Assembly: GCF_019145195.1 (NCBI RefSeq)
Contig: NZ_JAHSTW010000002.1
Coordinates: 124,001 to 188,000 of the forward strand
DNA: 64,000 bases
Direction of reading: 5' to 3'
Origin: Pseudomonas siliginis
GTDB taxonomy: Bacteria > Pseudomonadota > Gammaproteobacteria > Pseudomonadales > Pseudomonadaceae
Below the pieces are notes generated by a model, which was not told the origin of the DNA, made no database searches, and saw only the letters and a list, made by a program, of their open reading frames with translations. Position numbers and translations under genes: made by a program. Position 1 is the first letter of the stretch, and every line of letters starts with the position of its first letter. Positions 7,526 to 15,446 of this stretch are shown one piece after another.

Positions 7526-8746
7526 TTAAGCCGCATCGCGCTTGGCTTCGTTGCGGTAAGCCGCGACCGCTTCGATCAACGCTTGCAGAATCTCTGCGCT
7601 TTCGCCGATTACCGAAAGGTCGGCACGCTTGATCATGTCGCAACCCGGATCGAGGTTGATCGCCACCACCTTGTCGCAAGCGCCAATGCCTTGCAGGTGC
7701 TGGATCGCGCCAGAGATACCCACAGCCACATAGACCCGCGCGGTGACCCAGGTGCCGGACGCGCCGACCTGACGATCTCGGGCCATGAAGCCATCGTCCA
7801 CCGCAACCCGCGAAGCGCCTTCGGTGGCGCCGAGGGCCGCCGCTGTTTCGTGAAACAGCTGCCAATCCTTGACCCCGTTGCCGCCGGAGAAAATGAATTC
7901 CGCTTCGGCCATCGGAATCGCTGCCGGATCCACCGCCACGGCACCAAGATCTTCGATTCGCGACAAGCTGCGCGCGACGCTTGTGGATAACTCCACTGGC
8001 AACGCTTCGTGACGGGTTTCGCTGACCGGCTCCGCGCATTCGGCAGCGGCGAGAATCAACCGCGCCACCGGACGCGCCAGGTCTTGCAATCCGGCCCCGG
8101 CGCGGCCGATGCACTCCTGATCCTTGACCTGCCAGACCCGCGTGGCCGGGCGCTCGCCCAAGGCTGCAGCAAAGCGCCGGCCGAGTTCGCCGCCACCGCT
8201 GCGGCTGTCCGGCAGCAACCAGTGACGCGGGTTGAATTGGTTATCCACAGCGCGCAAACCCTGCACCCGCTGCTCCGGTGCATAACCGCTGAATTCCTCG
8301 CCTTCAAGCACCAGCAAGCGATCAACGCCCGCGGTTTCGAAAGCGCTTTCCTTGTGCTCGCCGAACACCACGGCGAGCACTGCACCATCTCTGCCGGCCA
8401 GTTGGTGAGCAAGGCCGAGCAGATCACGGTCGTGGCTGCTCAGGCGACCGCCGACCATATCCGGCACCACGCTGATGTAGAACGCCGGGGCCGGAACCTG
8501 ATGCAGGGGCAATTGCTCTTCAACAGCAGCCGAGCGTTTGACCGCCCCACCCTGTTGCGCGCCGCTGCGGTCAATGCGTTTGATGCCGTTAGGGCCGATA
8601 AAACCCATGCCGTGCAGATTCTTGCGGATGACGCCGTTGGGACCCATCCAGCTGTGTTGCGCCGGTTGCATCGCCGCGTGCAGCGGGTGCAAACGGTTAC
8701 GGGCAATCCATTCGGCGCGCGGGTCGCGGCGGATAATGTCGCTCAT
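7526..8746 (-). CDS. Electron transfer flavoprotein alpha-subunit-like protein of the dgc operon
   Basis: The 406-residue protein is longer than housekeeping EtfA (about 310). It has an N-terminal extension of roughly 90 residues rich in MGPNG/IGPNG repeats, followed by the alpha N-domain and the C-terminal FAD-binding domain (VGASGTWVTARVYVAVGISGAIQHLQGI, then AINLDPGCDMIKRADLSVIGE). The ATG shares one base with the dgcB stop, which implies translational coupling. It pairs with the beta subunit downstream. Two perfect DnaA boxes lie in the coding sequence (7982-7990, 8241-8249); the first forces a rare TTA leucine codon. Confidence 0.9.
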   Translation of the reverse strand: MSDIIRRDPRAEWIARNRLHPLHAAMQPAQHSWMGPNGVIRKNLHGMGFIGPNGIKRIDRSGAQQGGAVKRSAAVEEQLPLHQVPAPAFYISVVPDMVGGRLSSHDRDLLGLAHQLAGRDGAVLAVVFGEHKESAFETAGVDRLLVLEGEEFSGYAPEQRVQGLRAVDNQFNPRHWLLPDSRSGGGELGRRFAAALGERPATRVWQVKDQECIGRAGAGLQDLARPVARLILAAAECAEPVSETRHEALPVELSTSVARSLSRIEDLGAVAVDPAAIPMAEAEFIFSGGNGVKDWQLFHETAAALGATEGASRVAVDDGFMARDRQVGASGTWVTARVYVAVGISGAIQHLQGIGACDKVVAINLDPGCDMIKRADLSVIGESAEILQALIEAVAAYRNEAKRDAA

Positions 8747-10695
8747 CAGTGCACCTCCGCAGGTTCACGTTTGGTCGGGCTGGCAGGCTTGCTTGGCGCG
8801 GCGTCCTCGAGCAACGCGTCGGCGACCAGTTCGGCGATGTCCTTGATCAGCGGACGCGGTTCGACCACGCCTTCGAGCATCGCCGTGCATTGTGGACAAC
8901 CCACCGCCACCAGTTCGGCGCCGGTCTCGCGGATGTCTTCCATGCGCATGTCGGGGATACGCTGCTTGCCCGGAATGTCAGTGATCGGCGCGCCACCACC
9001 GCCGCCGCAGCAGCGTGAGCGGAAGCCGGAACGTTGCATCTCTTTGACCTCGATACCGAGTGCACGCAGCACTTCACGCGGTGCTTCATATTCGCCGTTG
9101 TAGCGGCCGAGGTAGCACGGATCGTGATAGGTCACGCTGTTGCCTTTGTGCTGACCGAGATTGAGCGCGCCGGCCTGAATGATCTCGGCCATGTAGCTGC
9201 TGTGGTGCTGCACCAGGTAGTTGCCATCGAAGGCGCCGTACTCGTTTTTCAGCACATGGAAGCTGTGCGGATCGCAAGTGACGATGCGGTTGAAGCTGTA
9301 TTTGGCCAACGTCTGGATGTTGCGCTTGGCCAGCAACTGGAACGTCGCTTCGTCGCCGAGACGCCGCGCCACATCGCCGCTGTCACGTTCTTCAAGGCCG
9401 AGCACGGCGAAGTCGATGTTTGCCGCTTTCAGCACTTTGACGAACGCGCGCAGGGTGCGCTGGTTGCGCATGTCGAAGGCGCCGTCGCCGACCCAGAACA
9501 GCACGTCGGTGGATTTCTTCTCACTGAGCAGATTGAGGTTCAGATCCGCCGCCCAGTTCATCCGCCCGCCCGGGGCGAAACCGCCAGGGTTGTCGGTTGC
9601 AATAAGGTTCTCGAGAACTTCGGCACCCTTGTTCGGCGTCGCGCCTTTTTCCAGGGTCAGATGCCGGCGCATGTCGACGATCGCATCGACGTGCTCGATC
9701 ATCATCGGGCACTCCTCGACGCAGGCGCGGCAGGTGGTGCACGACCACAGGGTTTCGGCATCGACCAGACCGTTGACGATCGGTTGATGCGGACTGCCGC
9801 CATGCTCGCCGATCGGTTTGCCTGGATACGGGCTGCCGGCGAACTTCGCGTCAGTGCCGCCGGCGAGGCCGGCGACCATGTCCTGAATCAGTTTTTTCGG
9901 GTTCAGCGGCTGGCCGGCGGCGAAGGCCGGGCACGCCGCTTCGCACTTGCCGCACTGCACGCAGGCGTCGAAACCGAGCAATTGGTTCCAGGTGAAATCC
10001 TTGGGTTTTTCCACGCCCAGCGGCGCATCGGGATTGTTCAGATCCAGCGGCTTCAGACCAGTCGAGCGCCCGCCGCCGAAACGTTCCGGGCGACGGTGCC
10101 AGGCCAGGTGCAGAGCACCGGCAAAGGCGTGCTTCATCGGCCCGCCCCAGGTCATGCCGAAGAACAGTTCCGACACGCCCCACAGCACGCCAACACCGAG
10201 GATGGCGGCGAGCACCCAGCCGCCGAAGTTTTCCGGCAGGATCCCCGCCACCGGCAGGGTCACCAGGAAAAACGACGCGGAGAAGGCCAGCAGGCTTTTC
10301 GGCAGGCGCATCCACGGGCCTTTCGACAACCGTGCCGGCGGGTTGCGCCGACGCAGGTAAACGAAGATCGCACCGACGAACATTACCGCCGTCATCAGCA
10401 GCAAGGCGTAACCGAGGATGCGGTTATGCAGGCCGAAACCGTGCACCAGAATGGCCAGCACAATTGACGCCACCGCACCGCCCGCCGTGGCGACGTGGGT
10501 GTTGGCAATGTATTTGTCCCGCGCGACGACGTGGTGCAGGTCGACCATGTAGCGCTTGGGCATGGCCAACAGACCGCCGAGCAGATCGACCTTCGCCGCC
10601 CGCCCCCGGCGCCACATGTTCATCCGCCGCAACGCGCCGAGGACCGCAAGGCCCAGGGCTGCGAACAACAGGATTGGAAGAAGGGTGTTCAACAT
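8746..10695 (-). CDS. dgcB: Dimethylglycine catabolism iron-sulfur protein DgcB
   Basis: The 649-residue protein has membrane segments in its first 230 residues (LLPILLFAALGLAVLGAL and others). Two [4Fe-4S] ferredoxin clusters follow (CVQCGKCEAACPAF, CTTCRACVEECPM). The last third is a CCG/heterodisulfide-reductase type domain (HDPCYLGRYNG, SRCCGGGGG). Family knowledge and operon position indicate that it moves electrons from DgcA towards the ETF or quinone. The start at 10695 is preferred because the protein family begins MLNTLLPILL; a further in-frame start at 10731 lies in the spacer. It overlaps the etfA-like gene by one base. Confidence 0.93.
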   Translation of the reverse strand: MLNTLLPILLFAALGLAVLGALRRMNMWRRGRAAKVDLLGGLLAMPKRYMVDLHHVVARDKYIANTHVATAGGAVASIVLAILVHGFGLHNRILGYALLLMTAVMFVGAIFVYLRRRNPPARLSKGPWMRLPKSLLAFSASFFLVTLPVAGILPENFGGWVLAAILGVGVLWGVSELFFGMTWGGPMKHAFAGALHLAWHRRPERFGGGRSTGLKPLDLNNPDAPLGVEKPKDFTWNQLLGFDACVQCGKCEAACPAFAAGQPLNPKKLIQDMVAGLAGGTDAKFAGSPYPGKPIGEHGGSPHQPIVNGLVDAETLWSCTTCRACVEECPMMIEHVDAIVDMRRHLTLEKGATPNKGAEVLENLIATDNPGGFAPGGRMNWAADLNLNLLSEKKSTDVLFWVGDGAFDMRNQRTLRAFVKVLKAANIDFAVLGLEERDSGDVARRLGDEATFQLLAKRNIQTLAKYSFNRIVTCDPHSFHVLKNEYGAFDGNYLVQHHSSYMAEIIQAGALNLGQHKGNSVTYHDPCYLGRYNGEYEAPREVLRALGIEVKEMQRSGFRSRCCGGGGGAPITDIPGKQRIPDMRMEDIRETGAELVAVGCPQCTAMLEGVVEPRPLIKDIAELVADALLEDAAPSKPASPTKREPAEVH

Positions 10696-10743
10696 AGGTG
10701 AAGCTCCCACCAGTGCAACCTGGAGAAACACGATCCGCTTTAC

Positions 10744-10834
10744 TGTGGGAGCGAGCCTGCTCGCGAAAGCGGTGAGTCAGTCGACATCATCGTCAACTGA
10801 CAGATTGCATTCGCGAGCAGGCTCGCTCCCACAG
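10744..10834. repeat. REP pair inside the dgc operon
   Basis: Inverted tgtgggagcgagcctgctcg copies sit in the 155-base gap between dgcA and dgcB. In this position it could act as an mRNA-stabilising or attenuating hairpin. Confidence 0.85.
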
Positions 10835-10850
10835 GGTTTGGTGCAAGCCG

Positions 10851-12911
10851 TCAGAAATCCTTGCACAACCGCAGTGCGTCGTAGATCGCGGCGTGTGTAT
10901 TACGCTGCGCCACGCAATCGCCAATGCGGAACAGCAAGTAGCCGTCGCCCGCTTCGCTCAGCGAAGGTTGCGGCTGGATCGCGAACAGCGCTTCGACGTC
11001 GATCTGGCCCTTGTTGCGCGAGCCGTCCTTGAGCGCGTAGTAGATTTCTTCGTCCGGGCGTACGCCGTTTTCGACGACCACCTGATCGACCACCCGTTCC
11101 TCTTTCGCGCCGGTGTATTCGTTCTCCAGCACCGCGATCAGCTTGTCGCCTTCGCGGTAGACCTTCTCCAGCATCATGTCGCCGGTCATGATCACTTCTT
11201 TCGGGTACATGCTGCGGTAGTAGGTCGGGAACGACGTGCCGCCGATGGCCACGCCCGGTTTGATGTCGTCGGTGACGATCTCGACCTGGCTGCCCTTGTC
11301 GGCGAGGAAGTCGGCGACCGACATGCCGGTGAACTCGCAAATGGTGTCGTAGACCAGCACGTTCTTGCCCGGCGCAACCTTGCCGTCGAGCACGTCCCAG
11401 CTGCTGACCACCAGCCCTTCGGTCGCGCCCCAGTGTTCGTTCTGCTCAAGGTACGGATGACCGCCGACCGCCAGCACCACCACGTCCGGACGCAGGTCCA
11501 TGATGGTGTCGGCATCCGCCGCCGTGCCCAGGCGCAGATCGACTTTCAAGCGCGCCAGTTCCAGCTGGAACCAACGAGTGATGCCGGCGATCTGGTCACG
11601 CTGCGGTGCTTTCGATGCGGTGGTGATCTGCCCGCCGATGAAGTCTTTTTTCTCGAACAGCGTGACGTCGTGGCCACGCTCAGCAGCCACGCGCGCGGCT
11701 TCCATCCCGGCCGGGCCGGCACCGACGATCACCACCTTGCGTTTCGGCCCGGTGGATTTCTCGATGATGTGCGGCACGCCCATGTACTCGCGGGAGGTCG
11801 CGGCGTTCTGGATGCACAGCACGTCCAGACCCTGATACTGACGGTCGATGCAATAGTTGGCGCCGACGCACTGCTTGATCTGGTCGATCTGGCCCATCTT
11901 GATCTTGGCGATCAGGTGCGGGTCGGCGATGTGCGCGCGGGTCATGCCGACCATGTCGACGTAACCGCCTTCAAGGATGCGCGTGGCCTGGTTCGGGTCC
12001 TTGATGTTCTGCGCGTGCAGCACCGGCACCTTGACCACTTCCTTGATCCCGGCAGCCAGATGCAGGAACGGCTCCGGTGGATAACTCATGTTCGGAATGA
12101 CGTTGGCCAGGGTGTTGTGGGTATCGCAACCCGAGCCGACCACGCCGATGAAATCGAGCATGCCGGTGTCGTCGTAATACTTGGCGATCTGCTTCATGTC
12201 CTCGTGGGACAAGCCGTCCGGGTGGAACTCGTCACCGCACAGACGCATGCCCACGCAGAAGTCGTCACCGACCTCGGCCCGCACGGCTTTAAGCACTTCC
12301 AGACCGAACTTCATCCGCCCTTCGAAGCTGCCGCCCCATTCGTCGGTACGCTTGTTGACGCGCGGGCTCCAGAACTGGTCGATCATGTGCTGGTGCACGG
12401 CCGACAGTTCGACGCCATCGAGGCCACCGGCCTTGGCCCGGCGCGCGGCCTGGGCGTAGTTGCCGATCACCCGCCAGATCTCTTCCGGCTCGATGGTTTT
12501 GCAAGTGGCGCGGTGCACCGGTTCACGGATGCCCGAGGGCGACATCAAGGTCGGCCAGTTGAAACCGTCCCAGCGCGAGCGACGACCCATGTGGGTAATC
12601 TGGATCATGATCTTGGCGCCATGCTTGTGCATGGCGTCGGCCAGATTCTGGAAGTGCGGAATGATCCGGTCGGTGGACAGATTGACCGAACTCCACCATT
12701 CCTGCGGGCTGTCGATCGCCACGACGGACGAACCGCCGCAGATGGCCAGGCCGATACCGCCCTTGGCTTTCTCTTCGTAGTATTTGACGTAGCGGTCGGT
12801 AGTCATGCCACCGTCAGTCGCGTAGACCTCGGCGTGCGCGGTGCTGAGCACGCGGTTGCGGATGGTCAGTTTGCCGATCTGGATCGGCTGGAACATTGCT
12901 TCGAAAGCCAT
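10851..12911 (-). CDS. dgcA: Dimethylglycine demethylase subunit DgcA (old-yellow-enzyme/TMADH family)
   Basis: The 686-residue flavoprotein oxidises dimethylglycine to sarcosine. An N-terminal TIM-barrel of the trimethylamine dehydrogenase type has VLSTAHAEVYATDGG and VELSAVHQHMIDQFWSPRVNKR. The Fe-S segment is CVGANYC followed by eleven residues and Cys. A Rossmann domain (VIVGAGPAGMEAARVAAERG, from residue 395) completes the protein. Of the four cysteines that hold the [4Fe-4S] cluster in trimethylamine dehydrogenase, only three are present here (348, 354, 366), and position 351 is Ala. It is third in a minus-strand operon starting at the M19 gene. Confidence 0.95.
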   Translation of the reverse strand: MAFEAMFQPIQIGKLTIRNRVLSTAHAEVYATDGGMTTDRYVKYYEEKAKGGIGLAICGGSSVVAIDSPQEWWSSVNLSTDRIIPHFQNLADAMHKHGAKIMIQITHMGRRSRWDGFNWPTLMSPSGIREPVHRATCKTIEPEEIWRVIGNYAQAARRAKAGGLDGVELSAVHQHMIDQFWSPRVNKRTDEWGGSFEGRMKFGLEVLKAVRAEVGDDFCVGMRLCGDEFHPDGLSHEDMKQIAKYYDDTGMLDFIGVVGSGCDTHNTLANVIPNMSYPPEPFLHLAAGIKEVVKVPVLHAQNIKDPNQATRILEGGYVDMVGMTRAHIADPHLIAKIKMGQIDQIKQCVGANYCIDRQYQGLDVLCIQNAATSREYMGVPHIIEKSTGPKRKVVIVGAGPAGMEAARVAAERGHDVTLFEKKDFIGGQITTASKAPQRDQIAGITRWFQLELARLKVDLRLGTAADADTIMDLRPDVVVLAVGGHPYLEQNEHWGATEGLVVSSWDVLDGKVAPGKNVLVYDTICEFTGMSVADFLADKGSQVEIVTDDIKPGVAIGGTSFPTYYRSMYPKEVIMTGDMMLEKVYREGDKLIAVLENEYTGAKEERVVDQVVVENGVRPDEEIYYALKDGSRNKGQIDVEALFAIQPQPSLSEAGDGYLLFRIGDCVAQRNTHAAIYDALRLCKDF

Positions 12912-12926
12912 GGCGGGTTCCTCGGC

Positions 12927-13457
12927 TTACAACGGCTTGACGATGAACAGGCCGTCATCGTGGCCCTCTTCGGAGCCTCCGTAGACTTGTTCGGCCACAG
13001 TACGGATCTTGCTGCCACGGGCTTCGAGAATCTGGTCCATGGCGCCGGCGAACCAGCCGGTGAACATGTAATCGACCTTGCGCCCGACCTTGCCGTAGAC
13101 ATAGACGAATGCCGAGTGCTCGAGCTTGACGCTGGCGGTGCCTTTGTCGAGGTCGATGTCCTGAATCTTGAACAGGCCCCAGCCGCGCTGCGACAGGCGC
13201 TTCATGTAGTGCTCGAACACCGCGACGCCTTCCAGGCCGTGGCATTCGGCTTCTTTTTCACACCAGTGCCAGGCGGATTTGTAGCCGGCCTTGTAGAGGA
13301 TCTCGGCATAGGCTTCAGCGCCGAGCACTTCCTCAATGCCCATGTGGTTGTTGACGAAAAAGTGACGCGGCACATACAGCATTGGCAGGGCGTCGGAGGT
13401 CCAGACACCGGTCTCGCTGTCGACTTCGATAGGCAATTGCGGGGCGATCTTGGCCAT
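12927..13457 (-). CDS. DUF5943-type protein of the dgc operon
   Basis: The 176-residue soluble protein has no signal peptide. I recognise it as the conserved small protein between the dipeptidase and dgcA in pseudomonads (PA5397-like, DUF5943). The middle (EAYAEILYKAGYKSAWHWCEKE, about residues 50-70, then VFEHYMKRLSQRGWGLFKI) looks like the V4R/heme-NO-binding type fold that senses small molecules, but this is only a visual resemblance. Its function is unknown. It lies 15 bases from dgcA, so co-translation is likely. Conservation in the operon suggests a helper or sensing role in dimethylglycine use. Confidence 0.8.
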   Translation of the reverse strand: MAKIAPQLPIEVDSETGVWTSDALPMLYVPRHFFVNNHMGIEEVLGAEAYAEILYKAGYKSAWHWCEKEAECHGLEGVAVFEHYMKRLSQRGWGLFKIQDIDLDKGTASVKLEHSAFVYVYGKVGRKVDYMFTGWFAGAMDQILEARGSKIRTVAEQVYGGSEEGHDDGLFIVKPL

Positions 13458-13489
13458 GGAAACTTAACTCCAGAAAATTTTGTGTGTTG

Positions 13490-13514
13490 CCCCCGGCGCG
13501 GATGGCCGGGGGAA
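13490..13514 (-). promoter_or_regulatory. GC-rich hairpin between the M19 gene and the DUF5943 gene
   Basis: Perfect stem cccccggc/gccggggg around a short loop, with no U-run on the minus strand. It is therefore more likely an mRNA processing or partial attenuation hairpin than a full terminator. Confidence 0.45.
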
Positions 13515-13535
13515 AGGATTCAGAAGTGCGGCGGC

Positions 13536-14513
13536 TTATTCGCCCCAGACATCTTTCAGAACGTTCACCCAGTTCTCGCCCATGATCTTGCGCACCACGC
13601 GCTCGGAATGGCCGCGCTTGAGCAGGGTTTCGGTGAGGTTGGGGAATTCGCCGACGGTGCGGATGCCCAGCGGGTTGATGATCTTGCCGAAGCTGGTCAG
13701 GCGGCGGGCGTAACCCTTGTCGTGGGTCAGGTATTCGAAGAAGTCCTGGCCGTGACCCTGAGTGAAATCGGTGCCGATACCGATGGCGTCTTCGCCGACG
13801 ATGTTCATGGTGTATTCAATGGCTTCGGCGTAATCGTCGATGGTCGAATCGATGCCCTTGGCGAGGAACGGCGCGAACATGGTCACGCCGACGAAACCGC
13901 CGTGGTCGGCAATGAACTTCAGCTCTGCATCGGATTTGTTGCGCGGGTGCTCTTTGAGACCCGACGGCAGGCAGTGCGAATAGCAGACCGGTTTTTTCGA
14001 TTCGAGAATGACTTCTTCGGAGGTCTTGGAACCGACGTGGGACAGGTCGCACATGACGCCAACACGGTTCATTTCAGCCACAATTTCGCGACCGAAACCC
14101 GAGAGGCCGCCGTCACGTTCGTAGCAACCGGTGCCGACCAGATTCTGGGTGTTGTAGCACATCTGCACGATACCGACGCCGAGCTGCTTGAACACCTCGA
14201 CATAGCCGATCTGGTCTTCGAAAGCGTGGGCATTCTGGAAGCCGAAGAGGATACCGGTCTTGCCCTGCTCCTTGGCCCGACGGATGTCGGCGGTAGTACG
14301 CACCGGCATCACTAGGTCGCTGTTTTCGCGGATCAGTTTCTGGCTGGCAGCGATGTTGTTCACGGTCGCCTGAAAGCCTTCCCACACCGACACAGTGCAG
14401 TTGGCCGCCGTCAGACCGCCCTTGCGCATGTCTTCGAACAGCTCGCGGTTCCATTTGGCAATGATCAGACCGTCGATAACGATGCTGTCGGCGTGTAATT
14501 CGGCTGGGCTCAT
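13536..14513 (-). CDS. Peptidase M19 (renal dipeptidase)-like protein, first gene of the dgc operon
   Basis: The 325-residue TIM-barrel protein is of the membrane-dipeptidase family. Many landmarks are present: LSHVG with H159, CYSH with H180, HPRN with R191, and GIGTDF with D249. The first metal motif, normally DGHxD, reads IDGLI at residues 13-17, so its His and Asp are absent. The usual EGGH glutamate is replaced in GFQNAHAF (91-98). Ordinary dipeptidase activity is therefore doubtful. The ATG at 14513 follows AAGGGGA. It heads the operon for dimethylglycine breakdown and corresponds to PA5396 as remembered. Confidence 0.88.
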   Translation of the reverse strand: MSPAELHADSIVIDGLIIAKWNRELFEDMRKGGLTAANCTVSVWEGFQATVNNIAASQKLIRENSDLVMPVRTTADIRRAKEQGKTGILFGFQNAHAFEDQIGYVEVFKQLGVGIVQMCYNTQNLVGTGCYERDGGLSGFGREIVAEMNRVGVMCDLSHVGSKTSEEVILESKKPVCYSHCLPSGLKEHPRNKSDAELKFIADHGGFVGVTMFAPFLAKGIDSTIDDYAEAIEYTMNIVGEDAIGIGTDFTQGHGQDFFEYLTHDKGYARRLTSFGKIINPLGIRTVGEFPNLTETLLKRGHSERVVRKIMGENWVNVLKDVWGE

Positions 14514-14744
14514 CAGGCGTCCCCTTATTGGCGATTCATGCGCCGAATCGTCTGCCGGCGCTTTGGGGCCAGCATATGCCTCGGTGCCGGGGCGACCGGG
14601 TGCAAAAACGACAGGGGAATTGCCGAAAGCGTCAATCCGCGACAAAGGGTCGTCGGCCGCCCTCCTCGGCTGGCTGTTCAAGCCCGCGCGCTTACGCCAG
14701 AATCTGCCGCAGCCTGCACCTACCAACGGATTAGAGCGACCCCA
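14514..14744. promoter_or_regulatory. Promoter region of the dgc operon (minus) and of the LprI-like gene (plus)
   Basis: On the minus strand, CGACGACCCTTTGTCGCGGATT (14636-14657, shown in part) contains both the CGACCC-type core seen at cbcX and the GTCGCGGAT element seen at gbcB. This fits a GbdR-type half-site, but no clear 21-bp partner was found. Nothing else stands out. Confidence 0.35.
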
Positions 14745-15146
14745 ATGAAATCGATCTTCCTCGCCTTGGCACTGATTGCGACCGGCGCCCACGCCGCCGA
14801 AGAATCCGAGAACAACCCGTGCGACGCGGTGGAAAACGACATCCAGACCCTGGAATGCTCCGCCTACAGCCGCAGCACCGCCGAAGACCTGCTCAAAGAC
14901 AACTACGCCAGCCTCAACGAACGCATGCAGACCGCCTACGGCAAGAACCCGACGCAACTGGCCGACATCACCGCCAAACTGAAAACCGCCCAGCAACAAT
15001 GGTTGAAGACACGGGATGCGGATTGCGCGGTGGAAGCGTTCCCGGCAACGGCGGGGAGCAAGGCTTTCACCATTGCGCAGAATGATTGTGTCGCGCGGAT
15101 GAGTGATGAACGGTCGGAGTTTTTGGAGTCGATCGGGCAGGAATAA
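14745..15146 (+). CDS. LprI/DUF1311-type small periplasmic protein
   Basis: The 133-residue protein has a signal peptide of about 18 residues (MKSIFLALALIATGAHA). The body carries the DUF1311 pattern: Cys near the start, SLNERMQTAYGKNP, then LKTAQQQWLKTRDADC and a later NDC, giving paired cysteines. Members include LprI, a lysozyme inhibitor, but most are uncharacterised. The start is set by the signal peptide. It is followed 19 bases later by an XRE gene. Confidence 0.8.
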   Translation: MKSIFLALALIATGAHAAEESENNPCDAVENDIQTLECSAYSRSTAEDLLKDNYASLNERMQTAYGKNPTQLADITAKLKTAQQQWLKTRDADCAVEAFPATAGSKAFTIAQNDCVARMSDERSEFLESIGQE

Positions 15147-15165
15147 ACATACAAAGGATAAATCA

Positions 15166-15384
15166 ATGATTCCTCATGAAGTGGTCAGCCATATGGTTGA
15201 CGGCGCAACACCGATCCGCGCCTGGCGCGAACATCTCAACCTGACTCAGGAAGAAGTGGCCAAGCGCATGGGCATCTCGCAACCGGCGTTTGCCCAGCAG
15301 GAAACAGTCGCCAAACCCCGCAAGGCCACCCGCGAGAAAATTGCGGCGGCCTTTGGAATCACTTCAGAGCAGCTTGAGCTCTAG
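15166..15384 (+). CDS. Small XRE-family helix-turn-helix protein
   Basis: The 72-residue protein is essentially one Cro/C1-type HTH: RAWREHLNLTQEEVAKRMGISQ, then AFAQQE, and KATREKIAAAFGI. Similar domains are found in antitoxins of type II systems, which usually have another 20-40 residues before the HPHEVV-like start. An AAAGGA site precedes the ATG at 15166. No toxin gene is adjacent, so it is either an orphan regulator or a shortened antitoxin. Confidence 0.8.
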   Translation: MIPHEVVSHMVDGATPIRAWREHLNLTQEEVAKRMGISQPAFAQQETVAKPRKATREKIAAAFGITSEQLEL

Positions 15385-15446
15385 TCGGTTACGGCGTGAT
15401 TGCCTGCTGTAATAGCCAGGCATTCAGACCGCCACCCCTGCCCGCG

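Noticed and set aside
10893..14315. A very long plus-strand open frame (over 1100 codons)
   Set aside because: It lies wholly antisense to dgcA, the DUF5943 gene and the M19-like gene. Its translation is His/Val/Arg-rich with no family resemblance, the usual antisense artefact of GC-rich codon bias.
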